39,679 nucleotides of DNA from Burkholderiales bacterium (GTDB lineage: Bacteria > Pseudomonadota > Gammaproteobacteria > Burkholderiales > Nitrosomonadaceae). Made by a program: the position numbers and the translations under genes. Positions 1 through 7,821 of the stretch are shown here, one piece after another (the first letter of the stretch is position 1; the number at the start of each line of letters is the position of its first letter). Where the stretch lies: NCBI GenBank assembly GCA_024235755.1, contig JACKLV010000020.1:1-39679 (forward strand). Reading direction: 5' to 3'. The notes below the pieces were generated by a model. That model had not been told where the DNA came from and did no database searches. It saw only the letters and a program-made list of their open reading frames with translations.

Positions 1-167
1 TGCAATAGCAACTGAATCGGTGCATAACCTCGGTTACTCCCAGGCTGCGGTAATTCACATGATTCAACTGCCGACTGAAAACCTATCCGATCTAGCATCC
101 GCTTCATCAATCCCATGCCACCCCAGGCAGTGATCTCTTTATCAGTAAATCGAAGCTCAAAACCCAT
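1..167 (-). pseudogene. IS1380-type transposase, N-terminal fragment cut by the window edge
   Basis: The minus-strand frame opens with ATG at 167 behind a good GGAGG Shine-Dalgarno and runs off the window after 55 codons. It begins MGFELRFTDKEITAWGG and continues with a 'MKRMLDRIGF' segment. This is the opening I associate with IS1380-family DDE transposases, where 'KEITAWGG' precedes a Leu-rich helix. Only the start of the gene is visible, so whether the element is complete cannot be judged. The sequence between 168 and about 300 is probably the end of this insertion sequence, but no inverted repeat can be matched because the other end is outside. A contig ending inside an insertion sequence is typical of an assembly break at a repeat. 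Confidence 0.65.
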
Positions 168-352
168 GAAAATCCTCCGGAAGAAAAACATGCATTAATC
201 AAACACCGCTAATTTACCAAAATAGCATTGTTCTTAACAACTTATTCTAATGGCTTCCATTAGAAACCTGGGCTAATGGGAAATCTGGGTTTATACAATC
301 ATGCAGCGAGAAATGAACGAATTGCAGGTAGGATGCTAAAAACAAGTATTGC

Positions 353-386
353 GTACTCATAATTGTACTTGTACAATCATGAGTAC
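353..386. promoter_or_regulatory. 34-bp palindromic operator of yefM-yoeB
   Basis: A nested inverted repeat lies just upstream of yefM: outer arms GTACTCAT (353-360) and ATGAGTAC (379-386), inner arms ATTGTAC (362-368) and GTACAAT (371-377). All arms pair perfectly around the centre at 369.5. The inner arms contain the TGTACA-like core described for YefM/YoeB operators in Escherichia coli. The position between promoter and start codon fits autorepression by the antitoxin or the antitoxin-toxin complex. Confidence 0.7.
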
Positions 387-406
387 AACATTGAGAGGTA
401 CTAACG

Positions 407-661
407 ATGGATACGATGAGCTATTCTGCATTTCGCACCCATCTGGCCGGTACGCTGGATAAGGTAAATGATGACCATAAGCCAATCTTGATTACACGGC
501 AAAATGGTAAACCCGCTGTGGTGATGAGCCTGGAAGATTTCCATGCCTACGAAGAAACTGCCTATCTAATGGCAAGTCCTAAAAACGCTGAACGATTGAA
601 TCAAGCGATAGCGGAAGTGGAAGCAGGAAAAGTGATTCAGAAAGGGCTTATTGAGGAGTGA
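407..661 (+). CDS. yefM: YefM/Phd-family antitoxin
   Basis: An 84-residue antitoxin of the Phd/YefM fold, which binds and inhibits the partner RNase and represses its own promoter. The N-terminal half shows the family pattern: 'MSYSAFRTHLAGTLDKV', then 'PILITRQNGKPAVVMSLEDF', the DNA-binding half, followed by an acidic, Glu-rich helical tail that normally wraps the toxin. The start at 407 has GAGAGG about 9 nt upstream; an internal ATG at 413 is also possible. The stop overlaps the next gene by 4 nt (ATG of the toxin at 658), the usual translational coupling in TA operons. A palindromic operator lies directly upstream. The gene looks intact although its toxin partner does not. Confidence 0.93.
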   Translation: MDTMSYSAFRTHLAGTLDKVNDDHKPILITRQNGKPAVVMSLEDFHAYEETAYLMASPKNAERLNQAIAEVEAGKVIQKGLIEE

Positions 662-911
662 TTTTATCCTGGGCTGAAAAAGCATGGGAAGACTATCTAT
701 ATTGGCAGCAAACTGATAAAACAGTCCTGAAGCGTATTAACACACTAATCAAGGACATCAAGCGAGAACCATTTGATGGTCTCGGAGATCCAGAACCTTT
801 AAAACATAATTGGTCTGGCTATTGGTCCCGTCGCATTAATCGAGAGCACCGCCTGGTTTACAGAGTGAGAGGTGTTCATTAATTATCGTACAGTGTCGCT
901 ACCACTATTAG
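658..911 (+). pseudogene. yoeB: YoeB-type mRNA interferase, frameshifted before its catalytic C-terminus
   Basis: Frame one gives 74 residues (MILSWAEKAWEDYLYW... to 'HRLVYRVRGVH') and then stops at 880-882. In the frame starting at 876 the missing family ending appears: 'SLIIVQCRYHY' with a stop at 909-911. YoeB proteins are about 84 residues and end in this way; the terminal His-Tyr pair is part of the active site (His83 and Tyr84 in E. coli), and the upstream Glu and Arg are still present here ('REHRLVY'). Restoring one base near 871-876 reconnects both parts at exactly the expected length. Read as written, the toxin lacks its catalytic end and should be inactive. A sequencing deletion is equally possible because similar one-base losses recur in this window. 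Confidence 0.85.
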
Positions 912-913
912 AT

Positions 914-948
914 CCAGTTACATCATAGCTGTCATGCGGTGCCAAATT
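914..948 (+). repeat. Left 35-bp terminal inverted repeat of a Tn3-family relic
   Basis: Bases 914-948 match the reverse complement of 2424-2458 with two mismatches; the shared outer end reads CCAGTTACATCATAGCTGTC. Both copies point outward in the same sense, as terminal inverted repeats do. The length is close to the roughly 38 bp usual for Tn3-family ends. The repeat starts three bases after the restored yoeB stop codon. No 5-bp target duplication is seen in the flanks (TAGAT on the left, GCCAA on the right). Confidence 0.75.
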
Positions 949-1184
949 TAACTGAAAGCATGGTGTATCAATAGTCACTATAATGCAGAGTTAAACGTGT
1001 TGGCATGGAGAAAACAGAAAAGCAGTAAATCAATTGAGTTCTTAACCTATTGATAATTATTAATATTATCCTAGTAATTTAACATAAAGAAAATTATAAG
1101 CAATTGGAACTACAATAGTAACCGCATGATTAATAATGGTTATTATGGATACTTGGAGAAATATGCGTCAAGTCCTAAATTAGT

Positions 1185-1487
1185 TTATGCAGTTTGGTGA
1201 TCATATGTAGCAATGTCTTTAAGCGCATTACCAATTTGTTTTGAAGCAACATCTAACTCATATGCTTTTTGCAAGTTGAGCCAAATTCTGGGGCCTGTTC
1301 CAAAGAACTTTCCGAGGCGTAAAGCTGTATCAGCCGTAACGCTGCGCTCACCATTTACAATCTGATATATTCGGTTCTTAGGCACATCAATCTTTTTGGC
1401 CAACTCACCCGCATTGATGCCAATAAATTCAAGTTCATCGGCCAGAATCTCGCCAGGATGTATAGGTTCACCTATTCTTTTTGTCAT
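1185..1487 (-). CDS. higA: HigA-family antitoxin (XRE helix-turn-helix)
   Basis: A 100-residue helix-turn-helix protein of the HigA/VapI type. The start 'IGEPIHPGEILADELEF' is the family's standard entry, followed by the HTH 'NAGELAKKIDVPKNRIYQIV' with the typical 'NGERSVTADTALRLGKFFGTGPRIWLNLQ' second half. HigA neutralises the HigB RNase and represses the operon. It lies 12 nt downstream of the toxin gene on the same strand, the toxin-first order characteristic of higBA. Both genes lie between the inverted repeats of the Tn3-family relic, so the pair may have travelled as its passenger. Confidence 0.93.
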   Translation of the reverse strand: MTKRIGEPIHPGEILADELEFIGINAGELAKKIDVPKNRIYQIVNGERSVTADTALRLGKFFGTGPRIWLNLQKAYELDVASKQIGNALKDIATYDHQTA

Positions 1488-1499
1488 GTCTTTTATCTC

Positions 1500-1775
1500 C
1501 TAATGATAGTCGACGATTTCAACGTCATACGGCTCATCATTCCACTTAAAGCAAATACGCCATTGCATGTTGATACTGATGCTATATTGGTCTTTTCTAT
1601 CACCAATCAGTTTTTCAAAGCGGTTGCTGGGAAAATTTTCCAGTTCTTTTAATGTTTCAGCTTCATTTAGCAATCTTAAGCGTCGCTCGGCCTGTCGTCC
1701 AATACTAGAAAAACGTTTTACAAACTTACCGGAATAGAGCTTCTCGGTATATTTGCATTTAAAACTTCTTATCAT
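1500..1775 (-). CDS. higB: HigB-family mRNA interferase (RelE superfamily toxin)
   Basis: A 91-residue toxin of the HigB branch of the RelE/ParE superfamily, which cleaves mRNA on the ribosome. The sequence has the family's N-terminal 'MIRSFKCKYTEKLYSG', the Arg/Leu-rich helix 'RQAERRLRLLNEAETLKEL', and the C-terminal strand pair 'YSISINMQWRICFKW' and 'VEIVDYH'; the 'QWRICF' Arg and terminal His fit the HigB active site. Full-length and uninterrupted. It is first in a two-gene operon with higA. Ends of this type on IS or transposon remnants often stabilise the host replicon; that role here is inferred. Confidence 0.92.
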   Translation of the reverse strand: MIRSFKCKYTEKLYSGKFVKRFSSIGRQAERRLRLLNEAETLKELENFPSNRFEKLIGDRKDQYSISINMQWRICFKWNDEPYDVEIVDYH

Positions 1776-1835
1776 TATTCCAACAATAATACTAATTACG
1801 AGTTACGTCAAGAATAACTTTTTACACCTTATATT

Positions 1836-2246
1836 GGTAAAGCTGCTAAGCGCTTCTTCAAAAGGTTTCTCAAGAAATGTCGAAATGAACCGAGGAAAAT
1901 CGTCACTGATAAGTTGAGAAGTTACGGCGTCGCCCACCGAGAACTTGTACCTGACACGATTCACGACACTTTTCAATATGCCAACAATCGCGCCGAGCTT
2001 TCACATCAGCCAACCTGAGTAAGAGAACGAGGCGTGCGCCGGTTCAAATCTATGGCACAGGCCCAGCGATTCTTGAGTATCCATGCCGCCGTGAGCAATC
2101 TATTCAATATTGGCCGTCACCTGGTATCTGCTAGCAACTATCGGGATTTGAGACAAGGTGCTTTTGCGTCTTGGAATAAGATTACGTTAGCATAAAGACG
2201 GTAATTCCCGGGTTTGGTGCCCCACAAAAGTTAACTTGGCAATATC
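1836..2246 (+). mobile_element. IS6-family copy 1: 3' fragment with terminal repeat
   Basis: The plus strand encodes the last ~120 codons of an IS6-type transposase, starting at 'GKAAKRFFKRFLKKC' (1836) and ending at TAA 2193-2195, then the outer end (GATATTGCCAAGTTAACTT when read inward from 2246). It retains 'IVTDKL' and 'NNRAELSHQPT', which carry the second Asp and the Glu of the DDE triad, but CGA has become TGA after 'HQPT', the same nonsense mutation as in copy 2 at 5089-5878. Copies 1 and 2 also share their 3' untranslated end, so they are sister copies, distinct from intact copy 3 at 16056-16846. The right end lands inside the Tn3-type tnpA relic. Confidence 0.85.
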
Positions 2247-2353
2247 GAAAATCCTAAACGATTCTGTTTAGTTATTTGTTGCAGAAGCTGTTTTTCCGAA
2301 TCAGTGAGACTCCAGCACTTAATCAGATCTTATTCATCCCAAAGTTGCTTCAT
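2247..2353 (-). pseudogene. Tn3-family transposase (DUF4158 type) N-terminal relic
   Basis: Starting at ATG 2353 behind a TGAGGT Shine-Dalgarno, the minus strand encodes MKQLWDE, a TAA stop at codon 8, then DLIKCWSLTDSEKQLL and 'QNRLGFSI', where the IS6 fragment begins. The pattern 'W...DLI..W.L...E..LL......RLGF' is the start of Tn3-family transposases with an N-terminal DUF4158 domain. The gene is dead twice over: by the in-frame stop and by the IS6 insertion. It is 70 bp inside the right inverted repeat at 2424-2458, where a Tn3-family tnpA is expected. Confidence 0.7.
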
Positions 2354-2423
2354 CTATTTTACCTCAAAAGGAAAAATTGTAGGATGACTGGATCAATACT
2401 CTGCTTTAAGATTAAATCTTGCT

Positions 2424-2458
2424 AATTTGGCTCCGTATGACAGCTATGATGTAACTGG
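2424..2458 (-). repeat. Right 35-bp terminal inverted repeat of the Tn3-family relic
   Basis: Reverse complement of 914-948 with two mismatches. It bounds a 1545-bp relic (914-2458) that contains higBA, the IS6 fragment and the start of a Tn3-type transposase read leftward from this end. Confidence 0.75.
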
Positions 2459-2618
2459 GCCAACATGCAAGAATTTCCAGGAAAAGACCGAAATCAACAT
2501 TGAACATTTCCACCAAATTCAATATAAGTATTGAATACAATTTCTTAATTTTTATTACTGAAAGCTTTTGGATGTTGATAGCTGGTAAATTTTAATTGTT
2601 GATATGACACATATTAGC

Positions 2619-5051
2619 TCAATCGGTAGATGCAACGGGAGGCGTTGACGCTTGCGGCGCGGCCGAAGGTGAGAGAGACGACTGCACTCCCTTTTGCTGA
2701 ATCATGATGTTTTTATCGAACTTGGCCATACCCTCGCTCGTCCACACACGCAGTGTCACTCCCTCCGGCTCAGTAGTAGATAACTCAGTCGCCTGAGCCT
2801 CAATCTTGTCGAACTCGGCAATGATTCCCTTCATGTTAGGCAGAACGAAAATTCGCTTCGAGCGTTGGGCGCCGATTGTGACGACGGTGCTGCGCCAGAG
2901 ATTCTGCCCCTCGATCAGGATCTTCGCCTCTTTACCCTTATCAAGGCTCTTCGGCTCGAAACTGTCCACAATGGGTGCCGGCCGCTTGCCACCGAGGAGC
3001 AGCGCAGAGCTAATCTCCTCCTGGTCGCCGGGCAGGGCGATCGAATAATCGATCTTAGCGGACGGCCCGACCGGCTCGCCGTCCTCGTTGAGCCAGGTGG
3101 TTTCGATCTTGATGTTGGCCCTTCTCCACCAGGACGGCGCCGAAACAAGCGCAGCGAGGGAATTCTGCGAAGGCAGGTGACGGTAATTCGGTAGGCCATT
3201 CTTGCCTATAACGAGCTTGGGCCCGATCAGCCAGCCGAATTCAGCGCTTTGTCCGCCAAATTTGGCTGACATCTCATCCCTGCTCCCGTGACTGGCGATT
3301 CCCACGATGATAGGACGCCGATCCATGATTCTCGCGTACTCGGAGATGCTACTCGACAGACCGGCGCCGGCATCGACCCCGGCACCGGCTGAGGCGTTCA
3401 CCCTAAGCTGCTCGGCGACAGCGAGGCGCGACGAGCTTGCCATCTGCTGGCTGCTCTCCCTCGGCGTGACGGCGTATGAAAAAAGAAACTTTTGGTCATC
3501 CGATTTAAGGAGCTTCTCCCAAAAATCATAAAACCCCACCATCCCCTCGATGAAGAAACCTCTGTTGTCAAAAGTCCAGTCGATCTCTGTAAGATGGCCA
3601 TACTTTCGGTTAAGTAAGTCAAGCTGCTTGCTACCTTCTTCACAGAGATAAAACCTGCCTTTCGCGATCGTGATCAGCTTCGCCTCGTTTTCGTCACAAT
3701 TTAATACGAGTTTACGCAAAAATTCTATTAAAGCGATGGGATCCCTCTTCTCCACGCCTGACTCATAATCTTGGCCATTTAAATAATCTTTAAATCTTAA
3801 TAGTTCTTTTTCGCTAATAGAATACGGAAATGCGTCAAACTTCACCTTGCGCTCATCTACGATAATCGAGGTCCGATCATCGTTGGGCGAGAAATTTACG
3901 AATGGCTGTTCTTGAACCCTACCACTGCGGGTATGCAAATCATAAAACACATCTTTCGAGTCCTTATGTCTTTGGGTTCCATCCATATCACCCTCCTGCT
4001 TCTCGCCCAGCGTAATTCCGAACTCGCTTCCCACCCTGCGACTCACGGTCCTGCCAATAATCAAATCCTTGCAGTTTTTAGAGCAGCCATCAATTTTTGA
4101 GTACGCGGATATCAGGCACTCATAACTCTCATCGGAATACTCTGAGATCTGGTATTTGGCCATGTCTTCTTTACTAGATTGTTTAATAGGTTGTTCGGAG
4201 ATTGCCATAATCTTGCACGAGGACTCTGTTGCAAAAAAATCAGAAAGACTCCCCAATTTCTTCGTTTCTTCGCCGACCTCAAGGCCAAGTTGGCGCCAAC
4301 CATTCTCATAGATCTCTTTCTCGTCCATCGCGTCAGTAGCTTCTTTTATTCTCAACCTAGTCAGCTCCTGCAAGTCGCTCACCCAGCGATCGTAAACTTC
4401 CCGAATCTCAACCTCTTCTCCTTTGATCTTGATTCTTCCAAATCGGACATTGATCCTCGCCCAGGCACTTGTGTCGCTACCCGGGATGATGCTCGCGTCG
4501 AACTTCAAGCGGTAGAGCGTATTGCCACCCAGGTCGTGCCGGTCGTCGAGCTGGTTCTCAATGATCGCGCTGCGGACTTCTTCTCGAAACGACTGCTCGT
4601 CGCGAAAGGCTTCGATCCGCGTGAGCTTCGGTTGCCCGGCCGCCGCGATGTCCGCCTTGTCTTGCTCTGTGTCCGCAGGCAGGTTCGATTCGTTCGGTTT
4701 CTGGTCGTTTCCGTTAGTGATCTCGCTGTTCTGCACGAACGACACGTCTGCGCTGCGCCCACTAGTCTTACGCCCCGCGACCGCGCCCTGAACACCAGCC
4801 TCTTCCTGCTTGTTCAGGTGCTCCACCAGCCAGGCTTCCTGACGAAAACGGTCGTTGACCATGCGCTCACGCGTGTAGACCTCCGGTGAATCGACTAGAA
4901 TGCGACCGTAGGTCGAACCGATTGAATGCATCGAGCTCTCGGTGCTTCTATACGGGAGAAAGTAGAACAGCAGGATTATCGCCATCACTACCGCAACCCC
5001 GATAAACGCCTTGCCGAGCATGCTCTGCGATTCTGAATCTGTATCTGTCAT
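2619..5051 (-). CDS. Large membrane-anchored protein with C-terminal IPT/TIG-like domain, unknown function
   Basis: I do not recognise the family. The start is ATG 5051, with AGGAGG 7 nt upstream; an upstream TTG at 5099 lies in the IS6 end and is unlikely. The product is 810 residues: a short hydrophilic N-terminus, one transmembrane helix (about residues 15-32, 'AFIGVAVVMAIILLFYFLPY'), a charged linker rich in Asn, Asp and Glu, a long unassigned body with Cys pairs, a Gly/Ala/Ser-rich stretch, a segment 'RRPIIVGIASHGSRDEMSAK', then an immunoglobulin-like IPT/TIG domain near residues 680-770 ('APIVDSFEPKSLDKGKEAKI', 'IEGQNLW') and a Ser/Pro/Ala tail. The body is predicted to face the periplasm. 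Base composition is GC-rich at both ends but AT-rich around 3700-3850, so the gene may be mosaic. It is bounded by IS6 copies in opposite orientation, and copy 2 ends 38 bp upstream of its start codon, so transcription from the IS is possible. Confidence 0.8.
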   Translation of the reverse strand: MTDTDSESQSMLGKAFIGVAVVMAIILLFYFLPYRSTESSMHSIGSTYGRILVDSPEVYTRERMVNDRFRQEAWLVEHLNKQEEAGVQGAVAGRKTSGRSADVSFVQNSEITNGNDQKPNESNLPADTEQDKADIAAAGQPKLTRIEAFRDEQSFREEVRSAIIENQLDDRHDLGGNTLYRLKFDASIIPGSDTSAWARINVRFGRIKIKGEEVEIREVYDRWVSDLQELTRLRIKEATDAMDEKEIYENGWRQLGLEVGEETKKLGSLSDFFATESSCKIMAISEQPIKQSSKEDMAKYQISEYSDESYECLISAYSKIDGCSKNCKDLIIGRTVSRRVGSEFGITLGEKQEGDMDGTQRHKDSKDVFYDLHTRSGRVQEQPFVNFSPNDDRTSIIVDERKVKFDAFPYSISEKELLRFKDYLNGQDYESGVEKRDPIALIEFLRKLVLNCDENEAKLITIAKGRFYLCEEGSKQLDLLNRKYGHLTEIDWTFDNRGFFIEGMVGFYDFWEKLLKSDDQKFLFSYAVTPRESSQQMASSSRLAVAEQLRVNASAGAGVDAGAGLSSSISEYARIMDRRPIIVGIASHGSRDEMSAKFGGQSAEFGWLIGPKLVIGKNGLPNYRHLPSQNSLAALVSAPSWWRRANIKIETTWLNEDGEPVGPSAKIDYSIALPGDQEEISSALLLGGKRPAPIVDSFEPKSLDKGKEAKILIEGQNLWRSTVVTIGAQRSKRIFVLPNMKGIIAEFDKIEAQATELSTTEPEGVTLRVWTSEGMAKFDKNIMIQQKGVQSSLSPSAAPQASTPPVASTD

Positions 5052-5088
5052 CGGTCGTTCCTCCTGTTTGATATTTGACCACCGCGCA

Positions 5089-5878
5089 GGTATTGCCAAG
5101 TTAACTTTTGTGAGGCACCAAACCCGGGAATTACCGTCTTTATGCTAACGTAATCTTATTCCAAGACGCAAAAGCACCTTGTCTCAAATCCCGATAGTTG
5201 CTAGCAGATACCAGGTGACGGCCAATATTGAATAGATTGCTCACGGCGGCATGGATACTCAAGAATCGCTGGGCCTGTGCCATAGATTTGAACCGGCGCA
5301 TGCCTCGTTCTCTTACTCAGGTTGGCTGGTGTGAAAGCTCGGCACGATTATTGGCATATTGAGAAGTATCGTGAATAGCATCAGGAACAAGTTCACACTG
5401 AGCAACTCCGTAACTTTTCAACTTATCTGTCACTATCTTCCTTGGTTCATTCCGACATTTCTTGAGAAACCTTTTGAAGAATCGCTTGGCAGCTTTACCA
5501 TCCCTGCGTGCCTGCAGCAAAACAACGACTACTTCACCGTCTTGGTCAATTGCTCGCTACAAATAACGCTGTTTACCTTGAATCTTGACAAATACTTCAT
5601 CAAGGAAGAAAGTATCGCCGTATCCTTGATGTTGGCGTCTCAACTTCTTAGCATATACTGAACCAAACTTATTGCATCATAGACGAATCGATTCATGGGT
5701 CACTACTATTCCTTTTTCAGCTAACAAGTCTTCGATATCACGGTGACTTAAATTAAACCGATGATAGAGCCACACTGCGTACTGAATGATTTCAGATGGA
5801 AATCGATAGCGTTTGTATAGTGTCACTGAATTGTTTATTCTGCTATTGTCGCTCAGATACAGTTAACTTGACAGTACC
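5089..5878 (-). mobile_element. IS6-family copy 2: full-length but mutated
   Basis: The element runs from the terminal repeat GGTATTGCCAAGTTAACTT at 5089 to the opposite end at 5878, which reads GGTACTGTCAAGTTAACT inward. The 790-bp length matches intact copy 3 (791 bp). No 8-bp target duplication is present (ACCGCGCA on the left, CAGATGAC on the right), which suggests later rearrangement by IS6-mediated cointegration or deletion. Together with copy 1 in the opposite orientation it brackets the TIG-domain gene. Confidence 0.85.
5140..5838 (-). pseudogene. IS6-family transposase, inactivated only by substitutions
   Basis: Aligned codon by codon with copy 3, this gene has the identical length of 699 nt and no indels. 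The start codon is ATA instead of ATG; two Trp codons have become TGA and TAG ('SIRL*', 'QRYL*RA'); one Arg codon is TGA after 'HQPT'; one Arg is Cys ('AQCE'). Each of these is a G-to-A or C-to-T change on the coding strand. Parts of the DDE catalytic core are still legible ('FLDEVFVKI', 'VTDKLKSYG', 'NNRAELSHQPT'). It cannot make a full protein. Confidence 0.88.
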
Positions 5879-6031
5879 CAGATGACCCAACTGTGATTCA
5901 GCGCCATAATGCATCTCTCACTGACAATTCAAGCCGCTGAGTTAATGCTTAACTGGATTTTACGTTCCGCTGCGCCCTAATAAGACCCTTGGTTGGCAAT
6001 GTAAATATCCAAACAATCGCATAATGCAAAA

Positions 6032-6070
6032 CTATACTGGAGTCTTTACTTCGGTTAGATCCTTATCTGA
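6032..6070 (-). other. Severed C-terminal codons of the small gene split by IS21
   Basis: When the IS21 element and one copy of its TCTGA duplication are removed, this stretch continues the reading frame of the gene at 8679-8842. The 12 codons, the first of which lies in the TSD, read SDKDLTEVKTPV and end in TAG. In the present arrangement these codons are detached from any start. Confidence 0.75.
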
Positions 6071-6256
6071 TGTCAGTTTTCACCCCTATAGAGCCAGTCC
6101 AATTTCACCGTAATGGAGCCAGTGAAATTTCACTGTAATGGAACCATTTAATTTTCACCATAATGGAGCCATTCACTAGGCATCATTGACCGGATTTCGG
6201 GTTCGGATTTTCTATTACTGCTGGTTATTCTGTTGATTTTTTATCAGAGGATAACC

Positions 6257-7802
6257 ATGAGCAACAGGAGATTCGAAATGTTTGAATATCGTCAAATCAT
6301 AGTCCGCATGAGACTTGGAGATTCCGACCGGGCATTAGCCAGAGCTGGGCTGATTGGTCGGCCTAAAGCCAAGTGCTGCGGCAAATTGCCTTGCAACAGG
6401 GCTGGCTGGATACAGACCGTCATCTGCCGGATGATGAAGTGCTTGCACAGTACTTGAATCAACCGGCACAAGAATCCTCTACAACGACAGGTTCCTGCGT
6501 TGAACCTTACCGTGATACCGTCGCGCAATGGGTTGCCAACGGGGTACAAGCCAAGACTATCTACCAAACTCTGGTACGCAACCATCGGTTCGCCGGCAGT
6601 TACGCCTCTGTTTATCGGTTTGTCCGTTTATTAAAGCCAACACAGCCCAATGCCACCATGCATCTAGAGTTTGAACCTGCCGAAGCGGCGCAGGTTGATT
6701 TCGGCACGGGCCCAAGGCTGGTTGATACCCGAACAGGCGAAGAATTTAAAACCTGGTTCTTTCTGATGACACTGTGCTGGAGTCGCCATCAGTATGCCGA
6801 GCTTGTCCTGAATCAGAAGGTTGACACCTGGCTGAACTGCCACCGCCATGCTTTTGAATGGTTCAATGGCGTTCCTGGGCGGATCATTATTGATAACGCC
6901 AAATGTGCAATTACCCGTGCCTGCATCCATGACCCACAAGTGCAAAGAGCTTATGCGCAATGTGCCGAGGGTTATGGTTTTAAAATCGATGCCTGTCCAC
7001 CTCGACAGCCTCAGAAAAAAAAAGGCGCGTGGAATCGGGCATCAAATATCTCAAGCACAGTTTTACACCGTTGCGCGAATTCCGGAATCTACAGGATGCC
7101 AATCGGCAATTGCATGACTGGATACTCCATGTAGCGGGCAACCGTATCCATGGTTCCACCCATGAAAAGCCCTTATCACGCTTCAGCCTGGAGCAGCCGC
7201 TGTTGACACCTTTGCCAACCAATCCACCGGAACTGGCCAGCTGGCACAAGGTCAAGGTGCATCGGGATAGTCATGTGCAATTTGAGAAATGCTTGTACTC
7301 GGTGCCATTCAAACTGATCGGCCAGCCACTCTGGTTAAAAGCCAGTTCCGCAACCATCCGGGTTTTTCGTGACCATGAACTGGTAGCCGTGCATCCCCGG
7401 CAGTCGCGTCCCGGTGCACGTTCCACCTCGGATGATCATCTGCCGCCGGAAGCCACTGCCTGGAAAATGCGCGACCCTCAGTGGTGTCTGAAACAATCGG
7501 AGGCAATCGGTAAACACTGTCATCAACTGGTCAGACAACTATTCGCCGACCGGGTGCTGGATAATCTGCGCGCGGTCCAGGGATTGATCCGGCTGAAAGA
7601 TAAATACGGTGCCGCCCGGCTTGAAGCTGCCTGCCAAAGAGCGTTGGATTACCACAATCCACGCTACCGCACCGTCAAGACCATCCTTGAAAAAGGCCTC
7701 GATCAACATCCCTCGGCACAATTGGCCTTTGACACTCTGACCGACAGCTATACCGGCCAGGGTCGCTTTTGCCGGAACATACAAACCTTACTAAAACATT
7801 AA
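6257..7802 (+). pseudogene. istA: IstA transposase of IS21, two frameshifts as sequenced
   Basis: Three overlapping frames together make one IstA. Part one starts at ATG 6257 (AGAGG upstream) and carries the N-terminal helix-turn-helix 'EYRQIIVRMRLGDSDRALAR'. A one-base loss at the AA of 6371-6372 shifts into 'VLRQIALQQGWLDTDRHLP', which continues through the DDE-type core ('VDFGTGPRL', 'IIIDNAKCAI'). At the run of nine A's, 7015-7023, another one-base loss separates it from 'VESGIKYLKHSFTPLREF', the conserved segment after the last catalytic Glu. Full length would be about 515 residues, normal for IstA. The A run could allow slippage, but the first shift has no slippery site. Confidence 0.87.
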
Positions 7803-7821
7803 CTAATAAAAGGAGAAAATC

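Noticed and set aside
1458..1652. 64-codon rightward frame over higB and higA
   Set aside because: Antisense shadow of two complete TA genes.
4179..4889. 236-codon rightward frame opposite the TIG-domain gene
   Set aside because: It lies antisense to a well-supported gene, has no ribosome binding site and an amino-acid mix typical of a shadow frame.
5051..5099. TTG start 16 codons upstream of the TIG-domain gene
   Set aside because: The longer version begins inside the IS6 end; ATG 5051 has a strong AGGAGG at the right spacing.
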